DNA of 64,000 nt from CAYVUB01 sp964454675 (GTDB taxonomy: Bacteria; Bacteroidota; Bacteroidia; Flavobacteriales; Flavobacteriaceae), in contig CAYVUB010000008.1 in NCBI GenBank assembly GCA_964454675.1, forward strand, positions 1 through 64,000, in the 5' to 3' direction. Both the position numbers and the translations under genes were made by a program. The stretch's first letter is position 1; each line of letters starts with the position of its first letter. The notes beneath the pieces were generated by a model. It made no database searches and was not told the DNA's origin. It worked only from the letters and a program-made list of their open reading frames with translations. Below are positions 41,713-51,658 of this stretch, one piece after another.

Positions 41713-44544
41713 ATGAATCCATTTGAAGAGTTTATTGAGGTAAAAGGTGCACGAGTCCACAACCTGAAAAATATAGATGTTTCCATTCCCCGTGAAAAAC
41801 TGGTGGTTATTACCGGTTTGTCGGGAAGCGGTAAATCGTCATTGGCTTTTGACACCATTTATGCCGAAGGACAACGGCGTTATATTGAAACATTCTCTGC
41901 CTATGCACGTCAGTTTTTGGGCGGATTGGAACGCCCCGATGTAGATAAAATTGACGGACTCTCGCCCGTAATTGCCATAGAACAGAAAACCACGAGCAAA
42001 TCGCCACGCTCAACCGTTGGCACGATCACAGAAATTTACGACTTTTTACGTTTATTGTTTGCGCGTGCCGCAGATGCTTACAGCTACAATACCGGTGAAA
42101 AAATGGTAAGCTATAATGACGAGCAAATCAAATCGCTCATTATGGAAGCCTATATTGACAAACGCATCAATATTCTTGCACCGGTAGTACGTGCAAGAAA
42201 AGGACATTACCGCGAACTTTTTGAGCATATTGCCAAGCAGGGTTTTGTTAAAGTACGTGTTGACGGCGAGATTGTCGATTTGATAAAAGGCATGAAACTC
42301 GACCGTTATAAAACACACGATATAGAGATTGTCATTGACCGTTTAAAAATTGATGATGCGCAAAATGACGATAAACGCATTACCCAAACCATCAATACGG
42401 CTATGCATCACGGCGAAAACGTGCTGATGGTTTTAGACCAGGATTCGGGAGAAGTGCGCTATTTCAGTCGTAATTTGATGTGTCCCGCAACAGGAATTTC
42501 CTATCCAAATCCTGAGCCTAACAATTTTTCGTTCAATTCGCCCAAAGGTGCGTGTCCAAAATGTAACGGCATAGGGCGGTTATATCAGGTTAACGAAAAG
42601 AAAATCATTCCTGACCATTCCGTATCCATTAAAAACGGAGCGTTGGCACCTCTCGGCACCCAAAAAAACAGCTGGATTTTTAAACAACTGGAAGTCATAG
42701 CACAACGCTACAATTTTTCACTATCGGACGCTTACAAGGATATCCCCGAAGAAGCCAGGCAAATCATCATGTATGGCGGCAATGAAAAATTTACCGTAGA
42801 AAGCAAAACACTTGGTGTAAGCAGAGATTACAGTATCGAGTTTGAAGGTATTGCCAATTTTATCGAAACGCAGTTTAATAATGCCGAAACAACTTCATTA
42901 ACACGCTGGGCAAAAGACTATATGGATAAGGTAGATTGCGATGAATGTCATGGCACGCGCCTTAGACAAGAATCGCTGTACTTTAAAATCAATAATGAAA
43001 ATATTGCCGAATTATCCAACAAAGATATCACCGATTTAGCACAGTGGTTCAACAATTTACCGGCACATTTATCGGACAAGCAATTACAGATTTCCGAAGA
43101 AATCATCAAAGAAATCACAACCCGTTTACAGTTTTTGTTAGATGTTGGTCTTGATTATTTATCGCTCAGCCGAAGCTCAAAATCACTGTCGGGCGGCGAA
43201 GCGCAGCGCATAAGGCTTGCCACACAAATAGGCTCGCAGCTGGTAGGCGTTTTGTACATTCTTGACGAGCCGAGCATAGGACTGCATCAGCGTGATAATG
43301 AAAAACTCATCAAATCGCTACTGTCATTGCGTGATATAGGAAATTCGGTGATTGTCGTTGAGCATGATAAGGATATGATTGAAATGGCAGATTATGTGAT
43401 TGATATTGGTCCTAAAGCCGGAAAATACGGCGGTGAAATTATCAGTACAGGAACACCGGCCGAACTTAAAACGCATAACACCTTAACTGCCGAGTATCTT
43501 AACGGCACAAAAGCTATTGAAGTACCAAAAAAACGCCGTGAAGGCAACGGTCATTTTATAGAACTTAACGGCTGTACCGGCAACAATTTAAAGAATGTTT
43601 CGGTTAAATTTCCGTTAGGAAAAATGATAGGCATTACAGGTGTTTCGGGCAGTGGCAAATCGACATTAATCAATGAAACGCTCTACCCTATTTTAAATGC
43701 GCATTACTTTAACGGTGTTAAAAAACCCATGCCGTACAAAAGCATCAAAGGTTTGGAGCATATTGACAAGGTTATAGACATCAACCAATCGCCTATAGGA
43801 CGTACACCTCGCAGCAATCCGTCAACATACACGGGAACTTTTGGCGAGATACGCGATTTATTTGCCAAAATTCCCGAAGCCATGATACGTGGTTATAAAC
43901 CCGGACGATTTAGTTTTAATGTAGCCGGCGGACGTTGCGAAACCTGCCAGGGCGGCGGATTGCGTGTTATTGAAATGAATTTCCTTCCGGATGTATATGT
44001 AGAATGCGAAACCTGTCAGGGCAAGCGTTTTAACCGTGAAACGTTGGAAATTCGCTACAAAGGAAAATCCATAAGCGATGTTCTGGATATGACCATAAGT
44101 GATGCCGTAGCGTTTTTTGAACATATCCCGAAAATCCATAAAAAACTTAAAACCATTGAAGATGTAGGTTTAGGATACATTACATTGGGACAACAAAGCA
44201 CCACGCTTTCGGGCGGCGAAGCACAACGCATAAAACTCGCCACCGAACTGAGCAAACGCGATACCGGAAATACCTTTTACATTTTGGACGAACCCACAAC
44301 CGGACTGCATTTTGAAGACATAAGAGTCTTGATGGGCGTTTTAAACAAACTGGCAGATAAAGGCAATACGGTTTTGATTATTGAACACAATATGGATGTC
44401 ATTAAAATGGTGGATCATATTATTGATATTGGATATGAAGGCGGAAAAGGCGGCGGACAGATTATTACCCAAGGTACACCCGAACAAGTAGCAAAACACA
44501 AAACAAGTTATACGGCAAAGTATTTAAAAAAGGAATTAAATTAG
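41713..44544 (+). CDS. uvrA: Excinuclease ABC subunit A
   Basis: UvrA is the damage-scanning ATPase of nucleotide excision repair. The ATG at 41713 (MNPFEEFIEVKGARVHNLKN) is preferred to the TTG 21 bp upstream, giving 943 residues. It has two ABC domains: Walker A GLSGSGKSSLAFDT and GVSGSGKSTLIN; signatures SLSGGEAQRIRLA and TLSGGEAQRIKLA; Walker B YILDEPSIGLH and YILDEPTTGLH. The zinc modules are CPKCNGIGR, CDECHGTR and CETCQGGG/CETCQGKR. It is complete and ordinary. Confidence 0.97.
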   Translation: MNPFEEFIEVKGARVHNLKNIDVSIPREKLVVITGLSGSGKSSLAFDTIYAEGQRRYIETFSAYARQFLGGLERPDVDKIDGLSPVIAIEQKTTSKSPRSTVGTITEIYDFLRLLFARAADAYSYNTGEKMVSYNDEQIKSLIMEAYIDKRINILAPVVRARKGHYRELFEHIAKQGFVKVRVDGEIVDLIKGMKLDRYKTHDIEIVIDRLKIDDAQNDDKRITQTINTAMHHGENVLMVLDQDSGEVRYFSRNLMCPATGISYPNPEPNNFSFNSPKGACPKCNGIGRLYQVNEKKIIPDHSVSIKNGALAPLGTQKNSWIFKQLEVIAQRYNFSLSDAYKDIPEEARQIIMYGGNEKFTVESKTLGVSRDYSIEFEGIANFIETQFNNAETTSLTRWAKDYMDKVDCDECHGTRLRQESLYFKINNENIAELSNKDITDLAQWFNNLPAHLSDKQLQISEEIIKEITTRLQFLLDVGLDYLSLSRSSKSLSGGEAQRIRLATQIGSQLVGVLYILDEPSIGLHQRDNEKLIKSLLSLRDIGNSVIVVEHDKDMIEMADYVIDIGPKAGKYGGEIISTGTPAELKTHNTLTAEYLNGTKAIEVPKKRREGNGHFIELNGCTGNNLKNVSVKFPLGKMIGITGVSGSGKSTLINETLYPILNAHYFNGVKKPMPYKSIKGLEHIDKVIDINQSPIGRTPRSNPSTYTGTFGEIRDLFAKIPEAMIRGYKPGRFSFNVAGGRCETCQGGGLRVIEMNFLPDVYVECETCQGKRFNRETLEIRYKGKSISDVLDMTISDAVAFFEHIPKIHKKLKTIEDVGLGYITLGQQSTTLSGGEAQRIKLATELSKRDTGNTFYILDEPTTGLHFEDIRVLMGVLNKLADKGNTVLIIEHNMDVIKMVDHIIDIGYEGGKGGGQIITQGTPEQVAKHKTSYTAKYLKKELN

Positions 44545-44588
44545 TATGTTTGGCTTATAACAATAAAAAACAGAAAAAACAGATAGGT

Positions 44589-45278
44589 ATGAGAATTGAA
44601 AAACACAACAAAGCATGGAGCGAAATAAAAAGTAACGACTCATGGGCGATTTTTAAAATCATGGGCGAATTTGTAGGCGGTTATGAAAAATTAAGCAAAA
44701 TAGGACCTTGTGTATCCATATTCGGTTCGGCACGTACAAAACCCGACCATAAACATTACAAACTTGCCGAAGAAATAGCCGTAAAAATAGTAGAAAACGG
44801 CTATGGTGTTATTACCGGCGGCGGTCCCGGAATCATGGAAGCCGGAAACAAAGGTGCGCATATAGGCGGAGGCACATCGGTAGGATTAAACATCGAGCTA
44901 CCGTTTGAACAGCACGACAATCCGTATATAGATACCGATAAAAGCCTGGATTTTGATTATTTCTTCGTAAGAAAAGTAATGTTTGTAAAATACTCGCAAG
45001 GGTTTGTTGTCATGCCCGGCGGTTTTGGAACCCTGGACGAACTGTTTGAAGCCATCACATTAATCCAAACACATAAAATTGAAAAATTCCCTATCATTCT
45101 GGTTGGCAAAGACTTCTGGAAAGGTTTATGGGAATGGGTAAAATCGACATTATTAGAAAGCTCAGGAAATATAAGCCCCGAAGATTTAGATCTTGTTCAT
45201 ATTGTAGATACTTCTGATGAAGTTATTAACATACTCAACAATTTCTATAAAGTTTACGGATTGAGCCCAAATTTTTAA
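44589..45278 (+). CDS. LOG family protein (putative nucleotide 5'-monophosphate phosphoribohydrolase)
   Basis: A 229-residue protein from ATG 44589; a TTG start 39 bp upstream would add a basic stretch. The nucleotide-binding fold has ITGGGPGIMEAGNKGA and the catalytic PGGFGTLDELFE, the signature of LOG enzymes that release free base from AMP-like nucleotides (cytokinin-type activity). It begins 44 bp after uvrA and is probably co-transcribed. In bacteria it likely serves nucleotide salvage or housecleaning. Confidence 0.88.
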   Translation: MRIEKHNKAWSEIKSNDSWAIFKIMGEFVGGYEKLSKIGPCVSIFGSARTKPDHKHYKLAEEIAVKIVENGYGVITGGGPGIMEAGNKGAHIGGGTSVGLNIELPFEQHDNPYIDTDKSLDFDYFFVRKVMFVKYSQGFVVMPGGFGTLDELFEAITLIQTHKIEKFPIILVGKDFWKGLWEWVKSTLLESSGNISPEDLDLVHIVDTSDEVINILNNFYKVYGLSPNF

Positions 45279-45364
45279 TCAAAAACTATAAACGTCAAAA
45301 GCACGTTATATATAAGTAAATTATGTAAGATATTGCTTTACTTAAAGACACCTGTTTTCTTTAT

Positions 45365-48211
45365 ATGAATCACAACCTGTTGAAATCACTGTATCTAACG
45401 TTAATATTTATACTTGTTACAGCCATTACGTATGGTCAAAACACAATAGATATTTCTGCCCGTTTTGATATGGAACAGAAAATCATTCATATTGAACAAA
45501 AAATACGTTATCAAAATACAAGCAATGATACACTAAGCACTGTTTATCTTAATGACTGGGCAAACAGCTATTCAACCAAAACCACGCCGTTAGCCCATAG
45601 ATTTACGCAGGAATTCAGTACCAGATTTCATTTTGCAAAAAGTGAAGACAGAGGTTATACCAGCATCATATCTATCAAAGATAAAGATGCTAATGAGCTT
45701 TCACACACACGCATCAAAGACCGGCAGGATATTATTTCATTACAACCGGCACAGCCTTTATTGCCCGGCGAATTTTATGACATCACACTGTATTACAATG
45801 TAAAAATACCAAGTGATGCTTATACAAGCTACGGCATTACCGCCGATGGTGAGATGAACCTGCGTTACTGGTATATCACACCGGCAGTTTATGACGGGCA
45901 ATGGCATTATTACAGCAACAAAAACCTTGACGATCTTTATGTACCAAAAGCCGATATAAGCTTAAATGTTGAAATACCTCTTAATTTTGCCATTTACACC
46001 GAGCTAGACATTAAAAACATCAAGCAAAATGGCAACAGGCAAACGTTTTCTTTCTACGGAAAAGACAGGGTTGACACCAAGCTGTTTATAGTAAAGTATC
46101 CTAAATTTAAATACGTACAAACCGATAATTTCACGGTCATTACCAACATTGAAGATAACGGTGTGACCTCTGCCGATAAAGCCATCATAACCGATAAAAT
46201 CACGGCATTCATCAGTAATCATTTAGGAAACTATCCGCATAACTACCTGTTGTTGTCCAATACCGAATACAAAAAAGACCCGTTATACGGACTCAACCAA
46301 CTTCCCGATTTTATCCGGCCGTTTCCCAACACGCTTCAGTATGAATTGAAATTACTGAAAACCGCTTTAAACAACTATTTAGATAATGTTCTGTTACTCA
46401 ATCCTCGTAATGATTACTGGCTTAAAGAGGGCATCCAGATTTATTACCTGATGAAGTATGTTGAAGAAAACTACCCCGATTTAAAACTTTTGGGAACCTT
46501 GGCAAATGTTTGGGGTATTCGGTCGTTTCATGCTGCCGAAGTCAATTTCAATGAACAATATAATCTGTTTTATATGCAGATGGCACGCACCAACCGTGAC
46601 CAGCCGTTAACTGTGCCCAAAGATTCATTATTGAAGTTTAACGCCAATATTGCCAATAAATATAAAGCCGGCATAGGTTTAAAGTATTTGAATGATTATA
46701 TTAACGGTAATATTCTGGAACAGACGGTCAAAGAATTTCTGGACACAAAAAAATTGCAGGCAACCTCATCAAAAGATTTTGAAACCTTATTAAAACAACA
46801 AACAGATAAAGATATTGACTGGTTTTTTACAGATTACATCAGTACCAGAAAAAAAATCGATTTCCGCATTAAAAATGTTCGTTCAACCGAAGATTCCATT
46901 ACACTTACCATCAAAAATAAACGTGATAACAATATGCCTGTATCATTGTTTACATTACATAATGATTCGGTACTTTCTAAAATATGGATTGAAGACATCA
47001 ACGATAAAAAGACCATTACCATACCACACGACGGCGCAAACAAACTCGTCCTTAATTATGATAACAGTGTCCCGGAATTTAACCTGAGAGATAACTGGAA
47101 ATCGCTCAAAGGCTTTTTCTTCAATAATAAACCGCTGCAAATACGGCTGTTTCAAGATATTGAAAATCCAAATTACAATCAGGTATTTTTGATGCCGCTT
47201 GTAGAGTTCAACAACATTTATGACGGCGTTTCATTAGGATTAAAAGCCTATAACAAAACCCTGCTTCGCCGTCGTCTTAATTACCGCTTGGCACCTCAAT
47301 ACGGGACAAAATCAAAAACCCTTACAGGATCATCGGTAGTGACTTACATTCAGGATATTGAAAACCACAACCTGCACAGTATCATTTACGGTTTGGGTGC
47401 CAGTTACAAATCGTTTGCACCGGATGCTTTTGTAACGGTTGTGACACCAAGTATTTCATTTAATTTCAGGCAAGACAAGCATTTCAGGTCTAACAAATCG
47501 AGTTATTTAAATTTCCGTTATCTGGATATTTTCAGGAATGTCGATAAAAATCCGTTGATTCCTCTGGATGAACCTAATTATGGTGTGTTTAATATACGTT
47601 ATGTAAATTCTGATAACGGCATTGTAAATTTCTCAAAATGGCATTATGATTTTCAGGCTGCAAAACGATTCGGAAAGCTTTCAGTAAATTATGAATACCG
47701 AAAACTTTATGAAAGCAACCGGCAGTTTCAAATACGGCTTTTTGCAGGAAGCTTTATTTATAATAAAACTGATCCAAATTCCGATTATTTCAGCTTTGCT
47801 CTTGACCGGCCTACAGATTACCTGTTTGATTACAACTATCTGGGACGTTCTGAAGCCTCGGGAATTTTCAGCCAGCAAATCATTATTGCCGAAGGCGGTT
47901 TTAAATCAAAACTCGATACACCTTATGCCAACCAATGGATGACCACGGTAAATACGAGTACCACCATTTGGCGGTTTATTGAAGCGTATGGCGATGTTGG
48001 TCTGGTAAAAAATAAATTTAACAATGCTGCCGTTGTGTATGATTCGGGCATACGGCTTAATCTGGTTACCGATTATTTTGAAGTGTTTTTCCCTGTATAT
48101 TCAAACTTAGGCTGGGAAATAGGCCGGGATAATTATGACCAGAAAATACGGTTTATGTTTACCGTTGACCCACAGACGTTATTTGGGTTATTCCGAAGAA
48201 AATGGTATTAA
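45365..48211 (+). CDS. Secreted M1-aminopeptidase-like protein with C-terminal outer-membrane barrel, HExxH missing
   Basis: A 948-residue protein with a signal peptide (to about residue 24, ITYGQ). Residues about 25-240 resemble the M1 N-terminal beta domain, about 250-500 the gluzincin catalytic domain (YGLNQLPDF, then WLKEGIQIYYLMKYVE like the WLxEG helix). The HExxH zinc site that should precede it is replaced by LLKTALNNYLDN, so peptidase activity is unlikely. The last 340 residues alternate hydrophobic and polar with aromatic ends (final RRKWY) and look like a beta barrel. It is perhaps an outer-membrane binding or transport protein. Confidence 0.75.
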   Translation: MNHNLLKSLYLTLIFILVTAITYGQNTIDISARFDMEQKIIHIEQKIRYQNTSNDTLSTVYLNDWANSYSTKTTPLAHRFTQEFSTRFHFAKSEDRGYTSIISIKDKDANELSHTRIKDRQDIISLQPAQPLLPGEFYDITLYYNVKIPSDAYTSYGITADGEMNLRYWYITPAVYDGQWHYYSNKNLDDLYVPKADISLNVEIPLNFAIYTELDIKNIKQNGNRQTFSFYGKDRVDTKLFIVKYPKFKYVQTDNFTVITNIEDNGVTSADKAIITDKITAFISNHLGNYPHNYLLLSNTEYKKDPLYGLNQLPDFIRPFPNTLQYELKLLKTALNNYLDNVLLLNPRNDYWLKEGIQIYYLMKYVEENYPDLKLLGTLANVWGIRSFHAAEVNFNEQYNLFYMQMARTNRDQPLTVPKDSLLKFNANIANKYKAGIGLKYLNDYINGNILEQTVKEFLDTKKLQATSSKDFETLLKQQTDKDIDWFFTDYISTRKKIDFRIKNVRSTEDSITLTIKNKRDNNMPVSLFTLHNDSVLSKIWIEDINDKKTITIPHDGANKLVLNYDNSVPEFNLRDNWKSLKGFFFNNKPLQIRLFQDIENPNYNQVFLMPLVEFNNIYDGVSLGLKAYNKTLLRRRLNYRLAPQYGTKSKTLTGSSVVTYIQDIENHNLHSIIYGLGASYKSFAPDAFVTVVTPSISFNFRQDKHFRSNKSSYLNFRYLDIFRNVDKNPLIPLDEPNYGVFNIRYVNSDNGIVNFSKWHYDFQAAKRFGKLSVNYEYRKLYESNRQFQIRLFAGSFIYNKTDPNSDYFSFALDRPTDYLFDYNYLGRSEASGIFSQQIIIAEGGFKSKLDTPYANQWMTTVNTSTTIWRFIEAYGDVGLVKNKFNNAAVVYDSGIRLNLVTDYFEVFFPVYSNLGWEIGRDNYDQKIRFMFTVDPQTLFGLFRRKWY

Positions 48212-48316
48212 TTATTTGAAACATCACTATAAGACTACCTTAAAAACGTTAATTTAAACCTTTCTGTTTTGAAATTATGACAGTTTAACTATCTTTCTTT
48301 AAAATTCAAAAAAACC

Positions 48317-50683
48317 ATGTCAAAAATCTTTTTGTTTATTGCCCTGTTTCTTAGTATATCTCATTGTATTACAGCCCAACAACCTGCCTTATCTGTCGAA
48401 AAAATCATGCAAGACCCTAAATGGATTGGAAATTTCCCTGCAAATGTAAAATGGGATGAGCATAGTGAATCTGTCTATTTTAATTACGATAAAGACAATC
48501 CTCAGGATTCGCTTTACCGCATTCAAGTGTTAAACAAAAAAACTATTGAGCAGGTAAGCCATACGGCAAAAAGAAACATTGTCTTTGCAGGTGGTAGCTA
48601 TAACTCTTCAAAAACCCAAAAAGTTTATACAAAAAACAACGCTTTAACGGTTTACAATATCAGCACCCGAACCGAAAAAACCTTATTAGAATGGTCTGAT
48701 TACATCCGTAATCCGCAGTTTTTGGCAAATGAAAACCTTATCACTTTTAATGCCGGTAATAATGCTTATATAATAAACCAATCCACAGGAAGCATTAAAA
48801 AACTCACCAATATCAAATCTGGTGATGCCCCAAAAACCAACGAAAAAGCCGAAACATCTGATAAATCTTTATGGCTCGAAACCGATAATCTTAAGCTATT
48901 AAACGTTGTTAATGAACGTAAACAAAAACGTGAAGCTGCAAAAGCATATAACGAACTTGTAAAAGACAAAGAACCTTACACCTATTATTCCGGGAAACAA
49001 CGCATTACCAATATACAAGTATCACCAACTGCCAATTATGTGACGTTTAACATCAATCACTCCAATAATGGTGATGCTACCATAGTTCCCGATTATATTG
49101 ACGCTTCGGGTTATACAACCAATCTCAATACACGCACAAAAGTTGGCGATGAAAAAACCAAAACAGACCTTATGGTTTATAACATTGCAAAAGATACCGT
49201 TTACAAAGTAAATACCGAAATGCTTACCGGAATAAGCGATTTACCCGACTATGTTAAAGATTACCCTGAAAAAGAATGGGCAACGCAACCAAGAGATGTG
49301 GTTGTTTCTAAAGCTTATTTTTCTGCCGATGGTGCACACGCTATTGTAAACGTACGCTCCAAAGATAATAAAGACCGATGGATAGCAAAACTCGACCTCA
49401 ACACAGGAAATTTAACAACCTTAGACCGCCAGCGTGATGAAGCATGGATTTCCGGCCCCGAAATTGGCTGGACTATGGAAGGCGGTACGTTGGGCTGGCT
49501 GCCGGATAACAGGCACATTTACTTCCAGTCGGAAGCTACGGGATACTCACATCTGTACCTGCTTGATGTTACCACAGGAACAAAAAAAGCACTTACTTCG
49601 GGCAACTACGAAGTGTTTAGCCCGTTTTTATCAAAAGACGGCAAGCACTGGTATTTAACAACCTCCGAAGTACATCCGGGCGAGCGTCATTTTTACAAAA
49701 TGCCGGTTATGGGCGGCAACAAACAGCAGTTAACATCACTTACCGGAAATAATGACGTTAAATTATCACCCGATGAAAAGCATCTTGTTATTTTGTACTC
49801 ATACAGCAACCAGCCCGAAGAACTGTATTATAAACCCAACAACCCAAAAGCCGAAGCCGTAAAACTTACATCGGGACAATCGGAAGCGTTTAAAAGTTAT
49901 ACTTGGCGCGACCCGCAATTAGTAACTTTTAAAGCCGAAGATGGTGCTATGGTTCCTGCCCGGCTGTATGTTCCTGACAGTTCGGTAAAAAATGATGCGG
50001 CGGTTATTTTTGTGCACGGTGCAGGCTATTTGCAAAATGTTCATAAATGGTGGTCATCCTATTTTAGAGAGTATATGTTTCATAACCTGCTTACCGATTT
50101 GGGTTATACCGTTATAGACATCGATTACCGGGGAAGCGCAGGATATGGACGCGACTGGCGTACAGGCATTTACCGGCACATGGGCGGCAAAGACTTATCA
50201 GACCAGGTTGACGGCGCAAAATACCTTGTAGAGCAACACGGCATTAACCCCGATAAAATAGGAATTTACGGTGGCAGCTACGGCGGTTTCATTACACTTA
50301 TGGCATTGTTCAACAATCCCGAAACCTTTAAAGCCGGTGCAGCATTGCGTTCTGTGACAGACTGGGCGCATTATAACCACGGTTATACTTCAAATATCCT
50401 GAACGAACCGTTTAACGACCCTATTGCTTACCGCCGCTCATCCCCTATTTATTTTGCCGAAGGTTTACAGGGACATTTGCTTATTGCGCATGGTATAGTG
50501 GACGTAAACGTGCATTTTCAGGATGTGGTACGGCTGGCACAACGCCTTATAGAACTGCAAAAAGATAATTGGGAAATGGCGGTATATCCTGCCGAAGACC
50601 ACGGTTTTGTTGAACCAAGCAGCTGGACAGACGAATACAAACGTATTTTAAAGTTGTTTAACGAAGTGTTACTGGATAAATAA
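48317..50683 (+). CDS. S9 family serine peptidase (prolyl oligopeptidase/DPP IV-like)
   Basis: A 788-residue secreted enzyme with signal peptide MSKIFLFIALFLSISHCITAQQ. Residues about 30-520 form the beta propeller. The alpha/beta hydrolase domain follows, with nucleophile Ser in GGSYGGF (about 653), Asp in IAHGIVDVNVHF (about 728) and His in AEDHGF (about 760). The full triad implies an active di- or oligopeptidase in the periplasm. A hairpin element at 50721-50804 ends the transcript. Confidence 0.92.
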   Translation: MSKIFLFIALFLSISHCITAQQPALSVEKIMQDPKWIGNFPANVKWDEHSESVYFNYDKDNPQDSLYRIQVLNKKTIEQVSHTAKRNIVFAGGSYNSSKTQKVYTKNNALTVYNISTRTEKTLLEWSDYIRNPQFLANENLITFNAGNNAYIINQSTGSIKKLTNIKSGDAPKTNEKAETSDKSLWLETDNLKLLNVVNERKQKREAAKAYNELVKDKEPYTYYSGKQRITNIQVSPTANYVTFNINHSNNGDATIVPDYIDASGYTTNLNTRTKVGDEKTKTDLMVYNIAKDTVYKVNTEMLTGISDLPDYVKDYPEKEWATQPRDVVVSKAYFSADGAHAIVNVRSKDNKDRWIAKLDLNTGNLTTLDRQRDEAWISGPEIGWTMEGGTLGWLPDNRHIYFQSEATGYSHLYLLDVTTGTKKALTSGNYEVFSPFLSKDGKHWYLTTSEVHPGERHFYKMPVMGGNKQQLTSLTGNNDVKLSPDEKHLVILYSYSNQPEELYYKPNNPKAEAVKLTSGQSEAFKSYTWRDPQLVTFKAEDGAMVPARLYVPDSSVKNDAAVIFVHGAGYLQNVHKWWSSYFREYMFHNLLTDLGYTVIDIDYRGSAGYGRDWRTGIYRHMGGKDLSDQVDGAKYLVEQHGINPDKIGIYGGSYGGFITLMALFNNPETFKAGAALRSVTDWAHYNHGYTSNILNEPFNDPIAYRRSSPIYFAEGLQGHLLIAHGIVDVNVHFQDVVRLAQRLIELQKDNWEMAVYPAEDHGFVEPSSWTDEYKRILKLFNEVLLDK

Positions 50684-50720
50684 CTTTGTAGAAATAATGT
50701 GCGCATCAGCCAATAAAAGA

Positions 50721-50804
50721 AGAGGTTGTCCCAAAACTGCCATCTTATGTTTGCAATTATAGAATGGCAAAAATGCTGATTTCAGCACTTTTGAGACAAC
50801 CTCT
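50721..50804. repeat. 84-bp MITE-like element with 16-17 bp terminal inverted repeats
   Basis: Ends AGAGGTTGTCCCAAAA and TTTTGAGACAACCTCT pair with one mismatch. Inside are a TGCCAT/ATGGCA pair and a TGCTGATTTCAGCA hairpin. The end sequence GAGGTTGTCTCAAAA resembles the ends of insertion sequences found in this phylum, but there is no transposase. It lies between convergent genes and may double as a terminator. Confidence 0.6.
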
Positions 50805-50810
50805 CTGTGT

Positions 50811-51191
50811 TTATTTATCAATATGTTCGACATTCAAAATTTCTAATTTGAGAGTTCCCTTTTTTGCGGGCCACTCAATAATATTACCTGTTTTATAGCC
50901 TACCATAGCGATACCTTCATCTGATAAAATCGAAATTTTATTTTTATTTGGATTAGATTTCCCGGGACCTACAAAAGTTACGGTTTTCTCTTGGTTTGAG
51001 GTATGCTCTCTATAAGTAACAATACTGTTTACACAAACAGTATTGGCAGGAAGTTCTCTTCTTAAAACTTGCGATGCCTTTTTTAATTCGCTTAAAATAA
51101 TTTTTTCTTCGCCTGGAGTTACTTTTTTTCTTCGTACATGATCTTTAATTAAATCATAAGTTCCGGTTGTTAATACAATATTTTGTGTCAT
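50811..51191 (-). CDS. GreA/GreB-type (Rnk-like) elongation-factor-domain protein
   Basis: A 126-residue protein: a short helical N-terminus and the GreA/GreB C-terminal domain (SIVTYREHTSNQEKTVTFVGPG, ISILSDEGIAMVGYKTGNIIEW). It lacks the long coiled coil of GreA, as in Rnk, the regulator of nucleoside diphosphate kinase that binds RNA polymerase. Role inferred from family. Monocistronic, convergent with the S9 peptidase. Confidence 0.85.
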   Translation of the reverse strand: MTQNIVLTTGTYDLIKDHVRRKKVTPGEEKIILSELKKASQVLRRELPANTVCVNSIVTYREHTSNQEKTVTFVGPGKSNPNKNKISILSDEGIAMVGYKTGNIIEWPAKKGTLKLEILNVEHIDK

Positions 51192-51658
51192 TAGTTTTTT
51201 AATTTTTTAATTTTTTCAAAAAAGATGAGGTAAGACTCTACATTAAACAGATGCGTAAGCTCTTTAATGGTTCTTAATTGAAAATAAATTGATTTAAAAC
51301 TGGTTGATTTCCCTGTCCAGAGTCCTGCCGACAGGGTTTAAGAAATAAACTCCTTAGAACTTCTTAAAAAAGTATCGTCATGCAAATACAACAACGACTG
51401 TAAAAGCCGAATCAATCGATTATCAGAAAAATAAAAGTTTGATGGTTTCATTTTATTGCTAATAACTTTTATAAAGCTACTAAGATACAACATTTTTTTG
51501 TCCTTACAGACTTTCATCACAGGTTCTCACAAAACTTTCAAACGCTATCGTTTGTACTATATTAAAAAAAAATCAAAATCGAGGTTTTTAATCGGACTAA
51601 CTCTCGTCTATCCTTAATCTATTCCGTATCTTAGCAGCTTTCAAAATTTAAGAATAAA
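51192..51658. other. 467-bp gap before purB
   Basis: No convincing gene. A 60-codon minus-strand frame (51338-51520) is Ser/Leu/Phe-rich and starts in low-complexity sequence; it may be a gene remnant. A small hairpin, CCCTGTC (51311-51317) with GACAGGG (51330-51336), is present. The purB promoter is probably in the last 60 bp (CCGTATCTTAG). Confidence 0.4.

Noticed and set aside
51338..51520. 60-codon minus-strand frame before purB
   Set aside because: No conserved motif; may be a remnant, so left as noncoding.
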